This document shows positions 26,258 to 36,119 of a stretch of DNA of 64,000 bases, piece after piece; the stretch's first letter is position 1; each line of letters starts with the position of its first letter. The stretch covers positions 124,001 through 188,000 of the forward strand of contig NZ_JXAG01000035.1 in NCBI RefSeq assembly GCF_000814905.1, in the 5' to 3' direction. Origin of the DNA: Enterobacter sp. Bisph1 (GTDB taxonomy: Bacteria; Pseudomonadota; Gammaproteobacteria; Enterobacterales; Enterobacteriaceae). A model generated the notes under the pieces. The model was given only the letters and a program-made list of their open reading frames with translations, was not told where the DNA came from and did no database searches. A program made the position numbers and the translations under genes.

Positions 26258-26300
26258 AAGCCGCAGCGTTGGTTCAGCGTTGCGGCTTTTTTGTTTTTTT
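26258..26300 (+). terminator. Terminator after treA
   Basis: AAGCCGCA...TGCGGCTT stem followed by a run of T (TTTTTTGTTTTTTTT), starting 16 bases after the treA stop. A typical rho-independent terminator. Confidence 0.8.
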
Positions 26301-26375
26301 TAATGTTTTCGCCAGGCGAATCTACGACCCGCTGAATGCCGCCGCATCAGATTGCAGCGCAAACCCTGCACAGCA

Positions 26376-26418
26376 AAAAGCCGCAGCGGTAATAAACCGC
26401 AGCGGCTTTTGATTTTTT
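26376..26418. terminator. Bidirectional hairpin between treA and ymgE
   Basis: AAAAGCCGCAGCGGT pairs with ACCGCAGCGGCTTTT, 15-base arms with one mismatch, flanked by A and T runs. It sits downstream of ymgE (leftward) and can serve as its terminator. Its arms share the GCCGCAGCG word with the treA terminator. Confidence 0.75.
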
Positions 26419-26433
26419 GAGCGAAGCGGACGA

Positions 26434-26688
26434 TCAGTTACGTCGTAACAAGCGGAACACCGCCAACACGACAATCGCGCCAAGCACCGCTATTAAAAAA
26501 CTGTGCCAGTTAAAGCCGGTGATATCACCGCCATAGCCAAACTGTGTCGCAAGCCAGCCGCCGACAACGGCCCCGACAACACCCAGGATACACGTGAGAA
26601 TAACACCTCCTCCATCCCGTCCTGGCATAATGAACTTGGCAATGACGCCCGCAATCAGGCCAAAAATAATCCACGCGAGAATGCCCAT
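26434..26688 (-). CDS. ymgE: YmgE, GlsB/YeaQ/YmgE-family small membrane protein
   Basis: An 84-residue protein, the same length as E. coli YmgE, with three membrane segments (ILAWIIFGLIAGVIAKFI, ILTCILGVVGAVVGGWLA, HSFLIAVLGAIVVLAVFRLL) and the conserved PGRDGGG turn. The family is called transglycosylase-associated by homology and is stress-induced; the precise role is unknown. Located between treA and ycgR as in E. coli. Confidence 0.92.
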   Translation of the reverse strand: MGILAWIIFGLIAGVIAKFIMPGRDGGGVILTCILGVVGAVVGGWLATQFGYGGDITGFNWHSFLIAVLGAIVVLAVFRLLRRN

Positions 26689-26832
26689 ATTACTCTCTCC
26701 TTCTGTTAGTGTTGTTGACGCGCACGTACCCCTTCGGCAACGCGTTAGCTACATTATAGTGGGTGGTCTTAAAAGCAGTTTCTTCTCACGGACTTAATCA
26801 ATAAATATCAGAAAAATTTTATGCTGTTTGCC

Positions 26833-26859
26833 TTAAGTTCTTGTCGGAAATGCCGATAA
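26833..26859 (+). promoter_or_regulatory. Sigma-28 (FliA) flagellar promoter for ycgR
   Basis: TTAAGTTC, 11 bases, then GCCGATAA. This matches the flagellar class 3 consensus (TAAAGTTT-N11-GCCGATAA) with perfect spacing and a perfect -10. It lies 40 bases before the ycgR start, and ycgR is a FliA-dependent gene in E. coli and Salmonella. Confidence 0.9.
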
Positions 26860-26898
26860 CGCAACGAAGGTGTATGAGTCATCAAGGAGCCATTCGGC

Positions 26899-27630
26899 GT
26901 GAGCAATTACAGTGAGCAGTTCCTGAAACAAAATCCTCTGGCGGTGTTGGGCGTGCTGCGCGACCTGCAAAAAAACCAGGTGCCGGTGTGCATTACCTGG
27001 GGCAGCGGCCAGTTTATCAGTAAGATACTGGAGGTGAATCCAGAAGAGCTGGTAATGGATTTTGGCAGCCAGGAGTACGAAAACAACGCAGTACAGCGTG
27101 CCGGAAAGGTGACCGTGACCGCCGAAACCCAGGGTGCCAAGGTTGAATTTACACTGTCGAAGCTGCTGCCGGGTGATTACCAGACGCTGCCGGCGTTTCT
27201 CACACCGCTCCCGGAAAGCCTGTGGTTTATTCAGCGCCGGGAATATTTCCGCATCAGCGCCCCGCTCCATCCGGCCTATTTTTGTAAAGCGCTGATGCCG
27301 GATAAGAGTGAAATCCGCTTTCGTCTGTTCGACCTTTCTTTAGGCGGGATGGGCGCACTGCTGGATGGACCGCTGCCTCCCGATTTACAGCCGGGGATGC
27401 GTTTTACCAAAGTCGAACTGGATATGGCTTCCTGGGGACAATTCTATTTTGATGCCCAGCTGATCGCTATTGGCGAGCGCAAAGTAGTGGATGGCAAGAA
27501 TGAAACCATTGTGACGCCGCGGCTGAGCTTTCGTTTTTTGAATGTCAGCCCCGGCGTTGAACGTGAGCTCCAGCGCATTATTTTTGCCCTTGAGCGCGAG
27601 GCGCGCGAACGCGCCAGCCGGGTGCGCTAA
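26899..27630 (+). CDS. ycgR: YcgR, c-di-GMP-responsive flagellar brake
   Basis: A 243-residue protein with a GTG start (26899). The N-terminal YcgR domain is followed by a PilZ domain holding the c-di-GMP binding motifs RRxxxR (QRREYFRIS) and DLSLGGMG. When bound to c-di-GMP, YcgR contacts the flagellar motor and slows swimming. The sigma-28 promoter just upstream places it in the flagellar regulon. Its stop codon abuts the emtA stop on the other strand with no spacer. Confidence 0.96.
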   Translation: MSNYSEQFLKQNPLAVLGVLRDLQKNQVPVCITWGSGQFISKILEVNPEELVMDFGSQEYENNAVQRAGKVTVTAETQGAKVEFTLSKLLPGDYQTLPAFLTPLPESLWFIQRREYFRISAPLHPAYFCKALMPDKSEIRFRLFDLSLGGMGALLDGPLPPDLQPGMRFTKVELDMASWGQFYFDAQLIAIGERKVVDGKNETIVTPRLSFRFLNVSPGVERELQRIIFALEREARERASRVR

Positions 27631-28242
27631 CTACATCGCATCCATCGCTTTTTGTACCTTCCAGATATAGCGCGGCGCCTGCGGTGCAGGGTGGTTTTTA
27701 ACCACATGCTGCATAAAGGCGTCAGCGCTTAAATCATTAATCTCGTCAATGGCTTCGCCCCTGTCAGAGGAAAAGGTCCGCAGCAGCGCGCCGGCACCGT
27801 TCACATACGACACCACCAGCGCATACTGCATCACTTTCTCATCGCGGATCCCCGCCAGCGGCCCATGTTCAAGAATGCTCAGATAGGCTGCCCCCATCGA
27901 GATGTTGCGTTCGGGATTCTTAAGTTCGCTCGTCGAGGGTTGGCCGGGCCAGCCCATATGGCGATAGACTTCGCGCCCGGCGGTGGAAGCTTTCAGCTGC
28001 ATCAGGCCAACGGCGTTGGATTTGCTGACCAGATTCGGGTTACCGCCAGATTCAACGGCGATCATGGCGGTAATGAGACGTGGGCTGACGCCCCATGCGG
28101 CACCGGCTTTTTCAGCGATCGGCATCCACTGCATTGCGCGTTTGACCGGAACTTCCGGGTTCCAGTCCGGGTTACGGTAATCCTGACGGGAGCTGCAACC
28201 GGCCAGTAATATGACTAAAAAAGCAAACCATCTCAATTTCAC
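27631..28242 (-). CDS. emtA: EmtA/MltE, membrane-bound endolytic murein transglycosylase
   Basis: A 203-residue lipoprotein (lipobox LLAGC, Cys16). Catalytic Glu64 lies in [11 protein letters not shown], with the family motifs NAVGLMQLK and [12 protein letters not shown]. EmtA cleaves glycan strands internally, producing 1,6-anhydro-muramyl ends, and sits on the inner face of the outer membrane. Length equals E. coli MltE. Convergent with ycgR without any spacer; divergent from ldcA. Confidence 0.96.
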   Translation of the reverse strand: MKLRWFAFLVILLAGCSSRQDYRNPDWNPEVPVKRAMQWMPIAEKAGAAWGVSPRLITAMIAVESGGNPNLVSKSNAVGLMQLKASTAGREVYRHMGWPGQPSTSELKNPERNISMGAAYLSILEHGPLAGIRDEKVMQYALVVSYVNGAGALLRTFSSDRGEAIDEINDLSADAFMQHVVKNHPAPQAPRYIWKVQKAMDAM

Positions 28243-28342
28243 GCCAACGGATCCTTATTTTGCTAGTCATCACTGCGGATGACAACGACTCAGGTTAGCG
28301 GCATGATAACTGTTTCCGTATAGATGTCAGCAAGGAAATGCC

Positions 28343-29254
28343 ATGTCCACCTTCCACTTGATTGCCCCTTCCGGCTATTGCATAAACCAGCACGCAGCGG
28401 CGCTTGGCGTTGCCAGACTCACGCAGCAAGGCCACCAGGTTGTTAACCAGCAGGTGATTGCCCGGCGCTTTGAGCGTTTTGCCGGGCACGACGAGGAGCG
28501 TCTGGCGGATATCAACGGGCTGGCGCAGCTTGCGGGTGAGAATGTTATTGTCATGCCGGTGCGCGGGGGCTACGGCGCAGGTCGTCTACTCAATGCTATC
28601 GACTGGCAAGCGCTGGTGGCGCGCCAGCAGCAGCAGCCGCTGCTGATTTGCGGTCATAGCGATTTTACTGTGATTCAGTTGGGTCTGCTGGCGAGCGGGA
28701 ACGTGATGACCTTTAGCGGGCCGATGCTGGCGGGGAATTTTGGTGCCGAAGTGCTGGATGAGTTTACCCTCGACCATTTCTGGCGCGCTATCAGCAATCC
28801 CACCTTTACCATTGAATGGCACGGCGAAGGCCCGCAGTGTGATGTCAGCGGAACGATTTGGGGTGGCAATCTGGCGATGTTAACCTCGCTTATCGGCACA
28901 CCCTGGCTGCCTTCGATAGCGGGCGGCATTCTGGTGGTTGAGGACATTAACGAGCATCCCTACCGCGTGGAACGCATGCTAATGCAGCTTGTACACAGCG
29001 GGATTCTGACACAGCAGCGGGCGCTGATTCTCGGCAGCTTTTCCCATGCCCTGCCGAATGATTACGATGCGGGCTACAATCTTACTAAGATGATTGATTA
29101 TCTTCGTACGCAGGTGGGTATCCCGGTGATAAGCGGGCTGGCGTTTGGTCATGAACCGCAGACGGTCACCCTGCCTCTTGGCGCAACGGCCCGCTTGCAA
29201 CATGCTGAAAAGTCACAATTGACCCTTTCCGGTCATCCCACGATATTAAGGTAA
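28343..29254 (+). CDS. ldcA: LdcA, cytoplasmic murein tetrapeptide carboxypeptidase
   Basis: A 303-residue S66-family peptidase. The nucleophile Ser106 lies in LICGHSDFT, and further catalytic residues fall in ILVVEDINEHPYRVERML and SGLAFGHEPQT. It removes the terminal D-Ala from recycled L,D tetrapeptides, a step needed for peptidoglycan recycling and stationary-phase survival. Divergently placed from emtA, another murein gene, as in E. coli. Confidence 0.96.
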   Translation: MSTFHLIAPSGYCINQHAAALGVARLTQQGHQVVNQQVIARRFERFAGHDEERLADINGLAQLAGENVIVMPVRGGYGAGRLLNAIDWQALVARQQQQPLLICGHSDFTVIQLGLLASGNVMTFSGPMLAGNFGAEVLDEFTLDHFWRAISNPTFTIEWHGEGPQCDVSGTIWGGNLAMLTSLIGTPWLPSIAGGILVVEDINEHPYRVERMLMQLVHSGILTQQRALILGSFSHALPNDYDAGYNLTKMIDYLRTQVGIPVISGLAFGHEPQTVTLPLGATARLQHAEKSQLTLSGHPTILR

Positions 29255-29374
29255 AAAAAGCGCTTAATGTCCTTATTAAATCCTTGATTCTGTCGCTATT
29301 ATAGGACGCGGTAATAAACCCGGTGGTACAGGCTACCGGTATTCTCACGGTGAAAATGAAGGAGAAGCAGAACA

Positions 29375-31108
29375 TTGGACGCTGAGGCGATAATCAGACT
29401 GTTTATGTTGGGTTCAGTTCTTGTAACCTGCAGTATTTTATTGAGTTCTTTTTCATCGCGCCTTGGTATTCCTATTCTGGTTATCTTCCTTGCGATCGGT
29501 ATGCTGGCCGGTATTGACGGTATTGGCGGTATTCCTTTCGATAACTACCCTTTCGCCTATATGGTCAGTAACCTCGCACTGGCGATTATTTTACTTGATG
29601 GCGGAATGCGTACCCGCGCCAGTTCGTTTCGCGTCGCCCTCGGCCCTGCGCTCTCCCTTGCCACCATTGGTGTGCTGATTACCTCCGGCCTTACCGGCAT
29701 GATGGCCGCCTGGCTGTTTAAGCTCAACCTGATCGACGGTTTTCTAATTGGTGCGATTGTGGGTTCCACCGATGCGGCGGCGGTATTTTCTCTACTGGGC
29801 GGTAAAGGCCTGAACGAGCGTGTCGGCTCGACGCTGGAGATTGAATCCGGCAGTAACGATCCGATGGCGGTGTTTCTTACCATTACGCTGATTGAGATGA
29901 TTCAAAAGCGCGAAGCCAGCCTCGATATCATGTTCCTTGCGCACATTATTCGCGAATTTGGCTTAGGCGTGCTGTTGGGCGGCGCGGGCGGCTATCTGCT
30001 GCAGCAGATGATTAACCGTATCTCGCTCCCGGCGGGGCTGTATCCATTACTGGCTCTGAGCGGCGGGATTTTGGTGTTCTCTGCCACTACCGCCCTACAC
30101 GGCAGCGGCATTCTGGCGGTGTATCTCTGCGGGTTTGTGCTTGGCAATCGCCCGATCCGTAACCGTTACGGTATTTTGCAAAACTTCGATGGCCTCGCCT
30201 GGCTGGCACAGATCGCCATGTTCCTGGTGCTGGGGCTGTTAGTGACACCGTCTGATTTGTGGCCGATTGCCATTTCGGCGCTGATACTCTCCGCATGGAT
30301 GATTTTTATTGCCCGTCCGCTTTCCGTCTTCGTCAGTCTGCTGCCGTTTCGCGGCTTTAATCTTCGCGAACGCGTCTTTATCAGCTGGGTGGGTCTGCGC
30401 GGCGCGGTGCCGATTATCCTCGCCACTTTTCCAATGATGGCGGGGCTGGATAATGCGCGGCTGTTCTTTAACGTCGCCTTTTTCGTGGTGTTAATTTCGC
30501 TGCTGTTTCAGGGCTCTTCCCTCTCCTGGGCCGCGAAGAAAGCGAAAGTCGTGGTACCGCCCGTTGGCTGGCCGGTTTCGCGCATGGGGCTGGATATCCA
30601 TCCGGAAAACCCGTTTGAGCAATTTGTTTATCAGCTCAGCGCTGATAAATGGTGCGTCGGCGCGGCGCTGCGTGATTTACATATGCCGACGGATACGCGC
30701 ATTGCCGCGCTGTTTCGTGATAACGACCTGCTGCACCCCACCGGTAGCACCCGACTGCGCGAGGGCGACGTGCTGTGCGTGATTGGCCGTGAAAGCGATC
30801 TGCCTGCGCTAGGGAAACTGTTTAGCCAATCGCCGCCGGTGTCGCTGGATCAGCGCTTCTTCGGTGACTTTATTCTTGAAGCCAGTGCCCGGTTTGCCGA
30901 TGTGGCGCTGATTTATGGCCTTGAAGATGGGCTGGAGTATCGCGAGAATCAGCAAACGCTGGGTGAGATTGTGCAGCAATTGCTGGGTGCCGCACCCGTG
31001 GTCGGTGACCAGGTGGAATTTGCCGGGATGATTTGGACGGTGGCAGAGAAAGCCGATAACGCGATTATAAAAGTGGGCGTTCGCGTCGCAGGAGAAGAGG
31101 CGGAATAA
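29375..31108 (+). CDS. cvrA: CvrA/NhaP2, K+/H+ antiporter
   Basis: A 577-residue CPA1 antiporter. The TTG at 29375 is taken as start because it gives the conserved [18 protein letters not shown]-terminus and is preceded by AAGGAGAAG. About 12 membrane segments include the [41 protein letters not shown] region with the transport aspartates. A C-terminal regulatory TrkA-C-like domain follows ([20 protein letters not shown]). It helps control cell volume and potassium at low osmolarity. Confidence 0.94.
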   Translation: MDAEAIIRLFMLGSVLVTCSILLSSFSSRLGIPILVIFLAIGMLAGIDGIGGIPFDNYPFAYMVSNLALAIILLDGGMRTRASSFRVALGPALSLATIGVLITSGLTGMMAAWLFKLNLIDGFLIGAIVGSTDAAAVFSLLGGKGLNERVGSTLEIESGSNDPMAVFLTITLIEMIQKREASLDIMFLAHIIREFGLGVLLGGAGGYLLQQMINRISLPAGLYPLLALSGGILVFSATTALHGSGILAVYLCGFVLGNRPIRNRYGILQNFDGLAWLAQIAMFLVLGLLVTPSDLWPIAISALILSAWMIFIARPLSVFVSLLPFRGFNLRERVFISWVGLRGAVPIILATFPMMAGLDNARLFFNVAFFVVLISLLFQGSSLSWAAKKAKVVVPPVGWPVSRMGLDIHPENPFEQFVYQLSADKWCVGAALRDLHMPTDTRIAALFRDNDLLHPTGSTRLREGDVLCVIGRESDLPALGKLFSQSPPVSLDQRFFGDFILEASARFADVALIYGLEDGLEYRENQQTLGEIVQQLLGAAPVVGDQVEFAGMIWTVAEKADNAIIKVGVRVAGEEAE

Positions 31109-31123
31109 CCGCCTCACAATAAG

Positions 31124-32194
31124 TTACAACGTCACAACCGGCACGCGCGGTGCCAGCGCGCACATCAATTCATACCCTACGGTACCGGCCGCCGCCGCCA
31201 CGTCATCAATTTTAATCTCGTTGCCCCAAAGTTCTACCGGTGCGCCAATGCCCGCCTGCGGGCACGGCGTTAAGTCGACGGTTAGCATATCCATTGATAC
31301 TGCCCCGACAACCGTGGTCCTCACGCCGTCCACCAGCACCGGCGTACCTGAGGGAGCGATGCGCGGATAACCATCGGCGTAGCCACAGGCCACCACGCCA
31401 ATCCGCTGCTCCCCTTGCGCGCAATAACGACAGCCGTAGCCCACCGTTTCACCGGCTTTTAGCGTCTGAATGGCAATAATTTCGCTGCGCAGGGTCATTA
31501 CCGGGCGGATCCCACTGTTGGCGACATCCTGCCATAAGCCAGAAGGTGAAGCGCCGTACAGCACAATGCCGGGTCGCACCCAGTCAAAATGGCTTTTTGG
31601 ATGCCATAACGTTGCGGCAGAGTTGGCCAGCGAACGCGGCGCCTCTATTCCTTCAGCGGCCAACTCTATGCGCGCCAGCGGCCTGGCAATCCCCTCTGCC
31701 CGCTCCGCTTCGGCAAAGTGGGACATCAGCGTCACCGTCGCCACGTTGGTCAACCCTTGGAGCTTCTGCCAGACGGAGTGAATATGTTCCGGCATAAAAC
31801 CAAGACGGTTCATGCCGCTGTTGATTTTCAGGTAAACATCCAGCGGTGCTTGCAGATGCGCATCCTGCAATACTTTGATCTGCCAGTTACTATGCAGGCT
31901 GGTAGTCAGGCGGTACTTGTCAAACAGCGGCAGTTCATCGGCATGAAAAAAACCTTCCAGCATCAGAATCGGCCCTTTCCAGCCGCGTTCGCGCAGCAAA
32001 ATCGCCTCTTCAATGTTGAGTAAGGCAAAACCATCGGTGCTGCTCAGGGCGCGCCAGATGCGATCCAGCCCGTGACCGTACGCGTTCGCCTTTACCACCG
32101 ACCAGACTTTTGCCGCAGGGGCCGCGCGGCGCACCACCTGCAAGTTATTGCCGAGCGCCGCTAAATCAAGCGTGGCGAGAACCGGACGAGACAT
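31124..32194 (-). CDS. dadX: DadX, catabolic alanine racemase
   Basis: A 356-residue PLP-dependent racemase. The PLP lysine is Lys35 in [10 protein letters not shown], and the second catalytic base is the Tyr of [27 protein letters not shown]. It interconverts L- and D-alanine so that DadA can oxidise the D form. It starts 18 bases after the dadA stop, in the same operon order as E. coli. Confidence 0.96.
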   Translation of the reverse strand: MSRPVLATLDLAALGNNLQVVRRAAPAAKVWSVVKANAYGHGLDRIWRALSSTDGFALLNIEEAILLRERGWKGPILMLEGFFHADELPLFDKYRLTTSLHSNWQIKVLQDAHLQAPLDVYLKINSGMNRLGFMPEHIHSVWQKLQGLTNVATVTLMSHFAEAERAEGIARPLARIELAAEGIEAPRSLANSAATLWHPKSHFDWVRPGIVLYGASPSGLWQDVANSGIRPVMTLRSEIIAIQTLKAGETVGYGCRYCAQGEQRIGVVACGYADGYPRIAPSGTPVLVDGVRTTVVGAVSMDMLTVDLTPCPQAGIGAPVELWGNEIKIDDVAAAAGTVGYELMCALAPRVPVVTL

Positions 32195-32212
32195 TACTGT
32201 TCCTTATTACGG

Positions 32213-33511
32213 TTAATTATGAGCACCGTGTAAATGCTGGGCACGCGCCGGTATGAAGCCAGGCAAGTAACGCGCCACGCTTAAATCATCGGCGGCAATT
32301 GCCGGTGTGCTGCCGGACATCAGATCGCTTAGTAACTGGCCGGAACCGCAGGCCATGGTCCAGCCGAGCGTGCCGTGACCGGTATTCAGCCACAGATTTT
32401 TATAGGGCGTGCGTCCCACCACCGGCGTACCGTCCGGCGTCATCGGGCGCAAGCCGGTCCAGAACGTCGCCTGTTCAACAAACCCGCCGCGCGGGAAGAG
32501 ATCGCGTACCACCATCTCCAGCGTTTCGCGGCGCGGTTTGAGCAGCTCGGTATTGAAGCCGACAATTTCCGCCATGCCGCCGACGCGAATACGGTTATCA
32601 AAGCGGGTAATAGCAATCTTGTAGGTTTCATCAAGAATAGTGGAAACCGGCGCGCCATCTTCTTGCGCAATGGGAATGGTCAGCGAATAGCCTTTTAGCG
32701 GATAAACCGGGATATCAACGATGCCTTTTAATAAGCTGGTCGACCAGGAGCCAAACGCCATCACATAGGCATCGGCTTTAATCACCTCTTCGCCGCATTT
32801 CACACCATAGATTTTCTCGCCTTCGTACAACAGACGATCGACCGGGGTGTTGAAGCGGAAGATGACGCCAGCTTGCTCCGCCATCTGCGCCAGTTGCTGG
32901 GTAAACAGCTGGCAGTCGCCGGTTTCGTCATTCGGCAGACGCAGCCCGCCCGTTAGCTTATGCGCTACTTCCGCCAGCGCAGGCTCCACTTCCGCCAGGC
33001 GTGCCGATTCCAGTAGCTGATAAGGCACACCGGCATCCTGCAATACCGCAATATCACGGGTCGCGTTTTCGTACTGTTCGGCAGTGCGAAACAGTTGCAG
33101 AGTCCCCCCCTGCCGTCCTTCATACTGAATGCCGGTGGTTTCACGCAGCAGCTTCAGACAGTCGCGGCTATATTCCGCAAGACGCACCATCCGGCCTTTG
33201 TTTTCCATATAGTGGCGCGTATCGCAGTTGCGCAGCATCTGCCACATCCACTTGAGCTGCGATGAGGTGCCATCAAGGCTGATAGCGAGGGGGGCGTGAC
33301 GCTGGAACATCCATTTTATCGCTTTAAGCGGCACCCCTGGTGCGGCCCAGGGCGCGGCATAGCCCGGAGAGATCTGCCCGGCATTACCGGCGCTGGTCTC
33401 CTGCGCCGGGCCCGGCTGGCGATCGATCACCGTCACGTCATGTCCGGCCTGACGTAAATACCAGGCACTGGTCACGCCGACTACGCCACTTCCCAATACA
33501 ACAACTCGCAT
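32213..33511 (-). CDS. dadA: DadA, D-amino acid dehydrogenase small subunit
   Basis: From the ATG at 33511 the protein has 432 residues, exactly the E. coli length. It has an N-terminal FAD-binding motif [16 protein letters not shown], then [22 protein letters not shown], and a C-terminal [14 protein letters not shown] and [16 protein letters not shown]. It oxidises D-alanine to pyruvate at the inner membrane. The dadAX operon is under Lrp and CRP control in E. coli; clear sites were not resolved in the 319-base upstream region. Confidence 0.96.
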   Translation of the reverse strand: MRVVVLGSGVVGVTSAWYLRQAGHDVTVIDRQPGPAQETSAGNAGQISPGYAAPWAAPGVPLKAIKWMFQRHAPLAISLDGTSSQLKWMWQMLRNCDTRHYMENKGRMVRLAEYSRDCLKLLRETTGIQYEGRQGGTLQLFRTAEQYENATRDIAVLQDAGVPYQLLESARLAEVEPALAEVAHKLTGGLRLPNDETGDCQLFTQQLAQMAEQAGVIFRFNTPVDRLLYEGEKIYGVKCGEEVIKADAYVMAFGSWSTSLLKGIVDIPVYPLKGYSLTIPIAQEDGAPVSTILDETYKIAITRFDNRIRVGGMAEIVGFNTELLKPRRETLEMVVRDLFPRGGFVEQATFWTGLRPMTPDGTPVVGRTPYKNLWLNTGHGTLGWTMACGSGQLLSDLMSGSTPAIAADDLSVARYLPGFIPARAQHLHGAHN

Positions 33512-33830
33512 AACCCTCTCCTGTGAGTAAAGCACGATCGTCTGATTACAAATTGATAACTCAGATGAAAATATTATTCAACATATGGCTTTTTTATGGT
33601 GAGCTGCCTCACAGCTTCGCCGTATGACAAGGGTTTATGCTATTCAGCATCTCCTGCTGCGCGACTTTTGGCCGCAGCATAATGTTTTGTGAGGTGCGCG
33701 ATTTACGCCGCTGATATGAGGAAAAATCGCGAAGAATTATTTCAGGCGCAATCACGGTTTTAATTGCGTGATCTATGCTTGAAATGAGACGCTCCATACA
33801 GAGAGTGTTGTTAACAACGAGGGCGCGCTA
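33512..33830. other. dadA-ycgB divergent promoter region
   Basis: This 319-base gap contains the divergent promoters of dadAX and ycgB. A short leftward open frame here (33609-33797) shows no family resemblance or ribosome site and is not called. The visible candidate element is the ycgB promoter described separately. Confidence 0.55.
33751..33780 (+). promoter_or_regulatory. Candidate RpoS-type -10 with adjacent inverted repeat for ycgB
   Basis: CTATGCTT (33773-33780) resembles the extended -10 preferred by RpoS (CTATACTT). It is immediately preceded by an inverted repeat, ATCACG, ten bases, CGTGAT (33751-33772). ycgB/spoVR is RpoS-dependent in E. coli. The regulator that would bind the repeat is unknown. 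Confidence 0.45.
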
Positions 33831-35363
33831 ATGGCTACGATTGACTCAATGAATAAGGATTCTATTCGTCTGAGCGATGGACCCGACTGGACGTTCGAAC
33901 TGCTGGATGAGTATCTGGCGGAGATCGACCGGGTGGCGAAACTCTATCGGCTGGATACCTATCCGCATCAAATCGAAGTGATCACCTCAGAGCAGATGAT
34001 GGATGCTTACTCCAGCGTCGGCATGCCGATTAATTACCCTCACTGGTCGTTTGGTAAGAAATTTATCGAGACTGAACGGCTGTATAAACATGGGCAGCAG
34101 GGGCTGGCCTACGAGATTGTCATCAACTCAAACCCCTGTATCGCTTATCTGATGGAAGAGAATACTATTACTATGCAGGCGCTGGTCATGGCGCACGCCT
34201 GTTACGGACATAACTCTTTCTTCAAAAATAACTATCTGTTCCGCAGCTGGACCGATGCCAGCTCTATCGTCGATTACCTGATTTTCGCGCGTAAATACAT
34301 CACCGATTGTGAAGAGCGTTACGGTGTGGTTGAAGTGGAAAAGCTGCTCGATTCCTGTCATGCGTTGATGAACTACGGCGTGGATCGCTACAAACGCCCG
34401 CAGAAGATCTCCTTGCAGGAGGAGAAAGCGCGGCAGAAGAGTCGCGAAGAGTATCTGCAAAGCCAGGTGAATATGCTGTGGCGAACGTTGCCCAAACGCG
34501 AGGAAGAACGCACCATCGCCGAGGCGCGCCGCTACCCTGCCGAGCCGCAGGAAAACCTGCTCTACTTTATGGAAAAAAACGCGCCGCTGCTGGAGTCGTG
34601 GCAGCGTGAGATCCTGCGCATCGTGCGTAAGGTAAGCCAGTATTTCTATCCGCAAAAACAGACCCAGGTGATGAATGAAGGCTGGGCCACTTTCTGGCAC
34701 TACACCATCCTTAATCATCTGTATGACGAAGGCAAAGTCACCGACCGCTTTATGCTGGAGTTTTTGCACAGTCATACCAACGTTGTGTTTCAACCGCCCT
34801 ATAACAGCCCGTGGTACAGCGGCATTAACCCTTACGCGCTGGGCTTTGCGATGTTCCAGGATATTAAGCGCATTTGCCAGTCGCCAACGGAGGAAGACCG
34901 CTACTGGTTCCCGGATATCGCCGGTTCAGACTGGCTGGAAACCCTGCATTTTGCGATGCGCGATTTTAAAGACGAGAGCTTTATCAGCCAGTTTATGTCG
35001 CCGAAGATTATGCGTGATTTTCGTTTCTTCACCGTGCTGGATGACGATCGGAATAATTATCTGGAGATTGCCGCTATTCATAATGAAGAGGGCTATCGCG
35101 AGATCCGCTCAAAACTGTCGTCGCAATATAATCTCAGTAACCTTGAACCGAATATTCAGGTGTGGAACGTGGACTTGCGCGGCGATCGTTCCCTGACGCT
35201 GCGCTATATCCCACATAACCGCGCGCCGCTGGATAAGGGCCGCCGCGAAGTGCTGAAACATGTGCATCGTCTGTGGGGGTTTGATGTGATGCTGGAGCAG
35301 CAGAACGAAGATGGTAGCGTGGAGTTACTGGAGCGCTGCCCGCCCCGCCCTAACAGCCTGTAA
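33831..35363 (+). CDS. ycgB: YcgB, SpoVR-family protein
   Basis: A 510-residue SpoVR-family protein with the family motifs MPINYPHWSFGKKF, NPCIAYLMEENT, AHACYGHNSFFKNN and MNEGWATFWHYTILNHLYDEG. Conserved His and Glu residues hint at a metal site, but no reaction is established. In many Proteobacteria it is co-regulated with stress responses. A rho-independent terminator follows six bases after the stop codon. Confidence 0.95.
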   Translation: MATIDSMNKDSIRLSDGPDWTFELLDEYLAEIDRVAKLYRLDTYPHQIEVITSEQMMDAYSSVGMPINYPHWSFGKKFIETERLYKHGQQGLAYEIVINSNPCIAYLMEENTITMQALVMAHACYGHNSFFKNNYLFRSWTDASSIVDYLIFARKYITDCEERYGVVEVEKLLDSCHALMNYGVDRYKRPQKISLQEEKARQKSREEYLQSQVNMLWRTLPKREEERTIAEARRYPAEPQENLLYFMEKNAPLLESWQREILRIVRKVSQYFYPQKQTQVMNEGWATFWHYTILNHLYDEGKVTDRFMLEFLHSHTNVVFQPPYNSPWYSGINPYALGFAMFQDIKRICQSPTEEDRYWFPDIAGSDWLETLHFAMRDFKDESFISQFMSPKIMRDFRFFTVLDDDRNNYLEIAAIHNEEGYREIRSKLSSQYNLSNLEPNIQVWNVDLRGDRSLTLRYIPHNRAPLDKGRREVLKHVHRLWGFDVMLEQQNEDGSVELLERCPPRPNSL

Positions 35364-35368
35364 TGACG

Positions 35369-35394
35369 AACCCCTCATATAAGAGGGGTTTTTC
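35369..35394 (+). terminator. Terminator after ycgB
   Basis: AACCCCTC, six bases, GAGGGGTT followed by TTTTC. It lies between the convergent ycgB and fadR stops. Confidence 0.85.
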
Positions 35395-35399
35395 TTTGC

Positions 35400-36119
35400 T
35401 TATCGGCTCTGTAACGCCAAATCACCCGGCATCGTTTTCTGCATGCGATGCCAGATCTCACCGCTATCGCGACCGTAGCAGCGTACCAGCTCATAGACTT
35501 TATCATGCTGCGCGTGTTCGCAGATGTGCGCCAGCTGATGGTAGAAACCGAGCGCCAGGCTGCGGGCTTCGGGGCTTGAGAAGTAGTGACGGCCAATGCG
35601 CGTATAGAGCCCTTTCATGCCGTTGAGGATCAGGCCGTAAATGGGGTTACCGGACGCGAAAGCCAGGCCACGGAAAATATTGTAATCGAGCTCCGCAAAA
35701 GCATCGGCGTGATCTTCAACCTGCTTCGCGCTGGCCAGCACGTTGAGCGCGTCTTGCGGGTGTTGACGAAACGCGGTGCGAATAAAGATGGTGGAGATAT
35801 TGGTACGCACCGACAGCAGATTATCAATCAGTTGCGGAACACTTTCGTGATCGAGACGCGCCAGGGTTTCCAGAATGTTAAGGCCGGAGGTTTCCCAGAA
35901 ATTGTTCACTTTAGTTGGCTTGCCGTGCTGAATAGTCAGCCAGCCGTCCCGGGCCAGGCGCTGCAATACTTCACGCAATGTGGTACGAGTGACGCCAATC
36001 AGTTCAGAGAGTTCGCGTTCGGCCGGAAGAATCGACCCGGGCGGGAAGCGACTATTCCAGATACTTTCGATGATGTACTCTTCCGCGAAACCCGCCGGGC
36101 TCTGCGCCTTAATGACCAT
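35400..36119 (-). CDS. fadR: FadR, fatty-acid metabolism regulator
   Basis: A 239-residue GntR-family regulator with an N-terminal winged helix ([52 protein letters not shown]) and a C-terminal acyl-CoA-binding FadR domain. It represses beta-oxidation genes and activates fabA and fabB; long-chain acyl-CoA releases it from DNA. A FadR-like operator lies in its own promoter and another upstream of fadD in this window. Length equals E. coli FadR. Confidence 0.97.
   Translation of the reverse strand: MVIKAQSPAGFAEEYIIESIWNSRFPPGSILPAERELSELIGVTRTTLREVLQRLARDGWLTIQHGKPTKVNNFWETSGLNILETLARLDHESVPQLIDNLLSVRTNISTIFIRTAFRQHPQDALNVLASAKQVEDHADAFAELDYNIFRGLAFASGNPIYGLILNGMKGLYTRIGRHYFSSPEARSLALGFYHQLAHICEHAQHDKVYELVRCYGRDSGEIWHRMQKTMPGDLALQSR

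Noticed and set aside
33609-33797. 62-codon frame between dadA and ycgB
   Set aside because: No ribosome site and no family similarity; it overlaps the candidate ycgB promoter.
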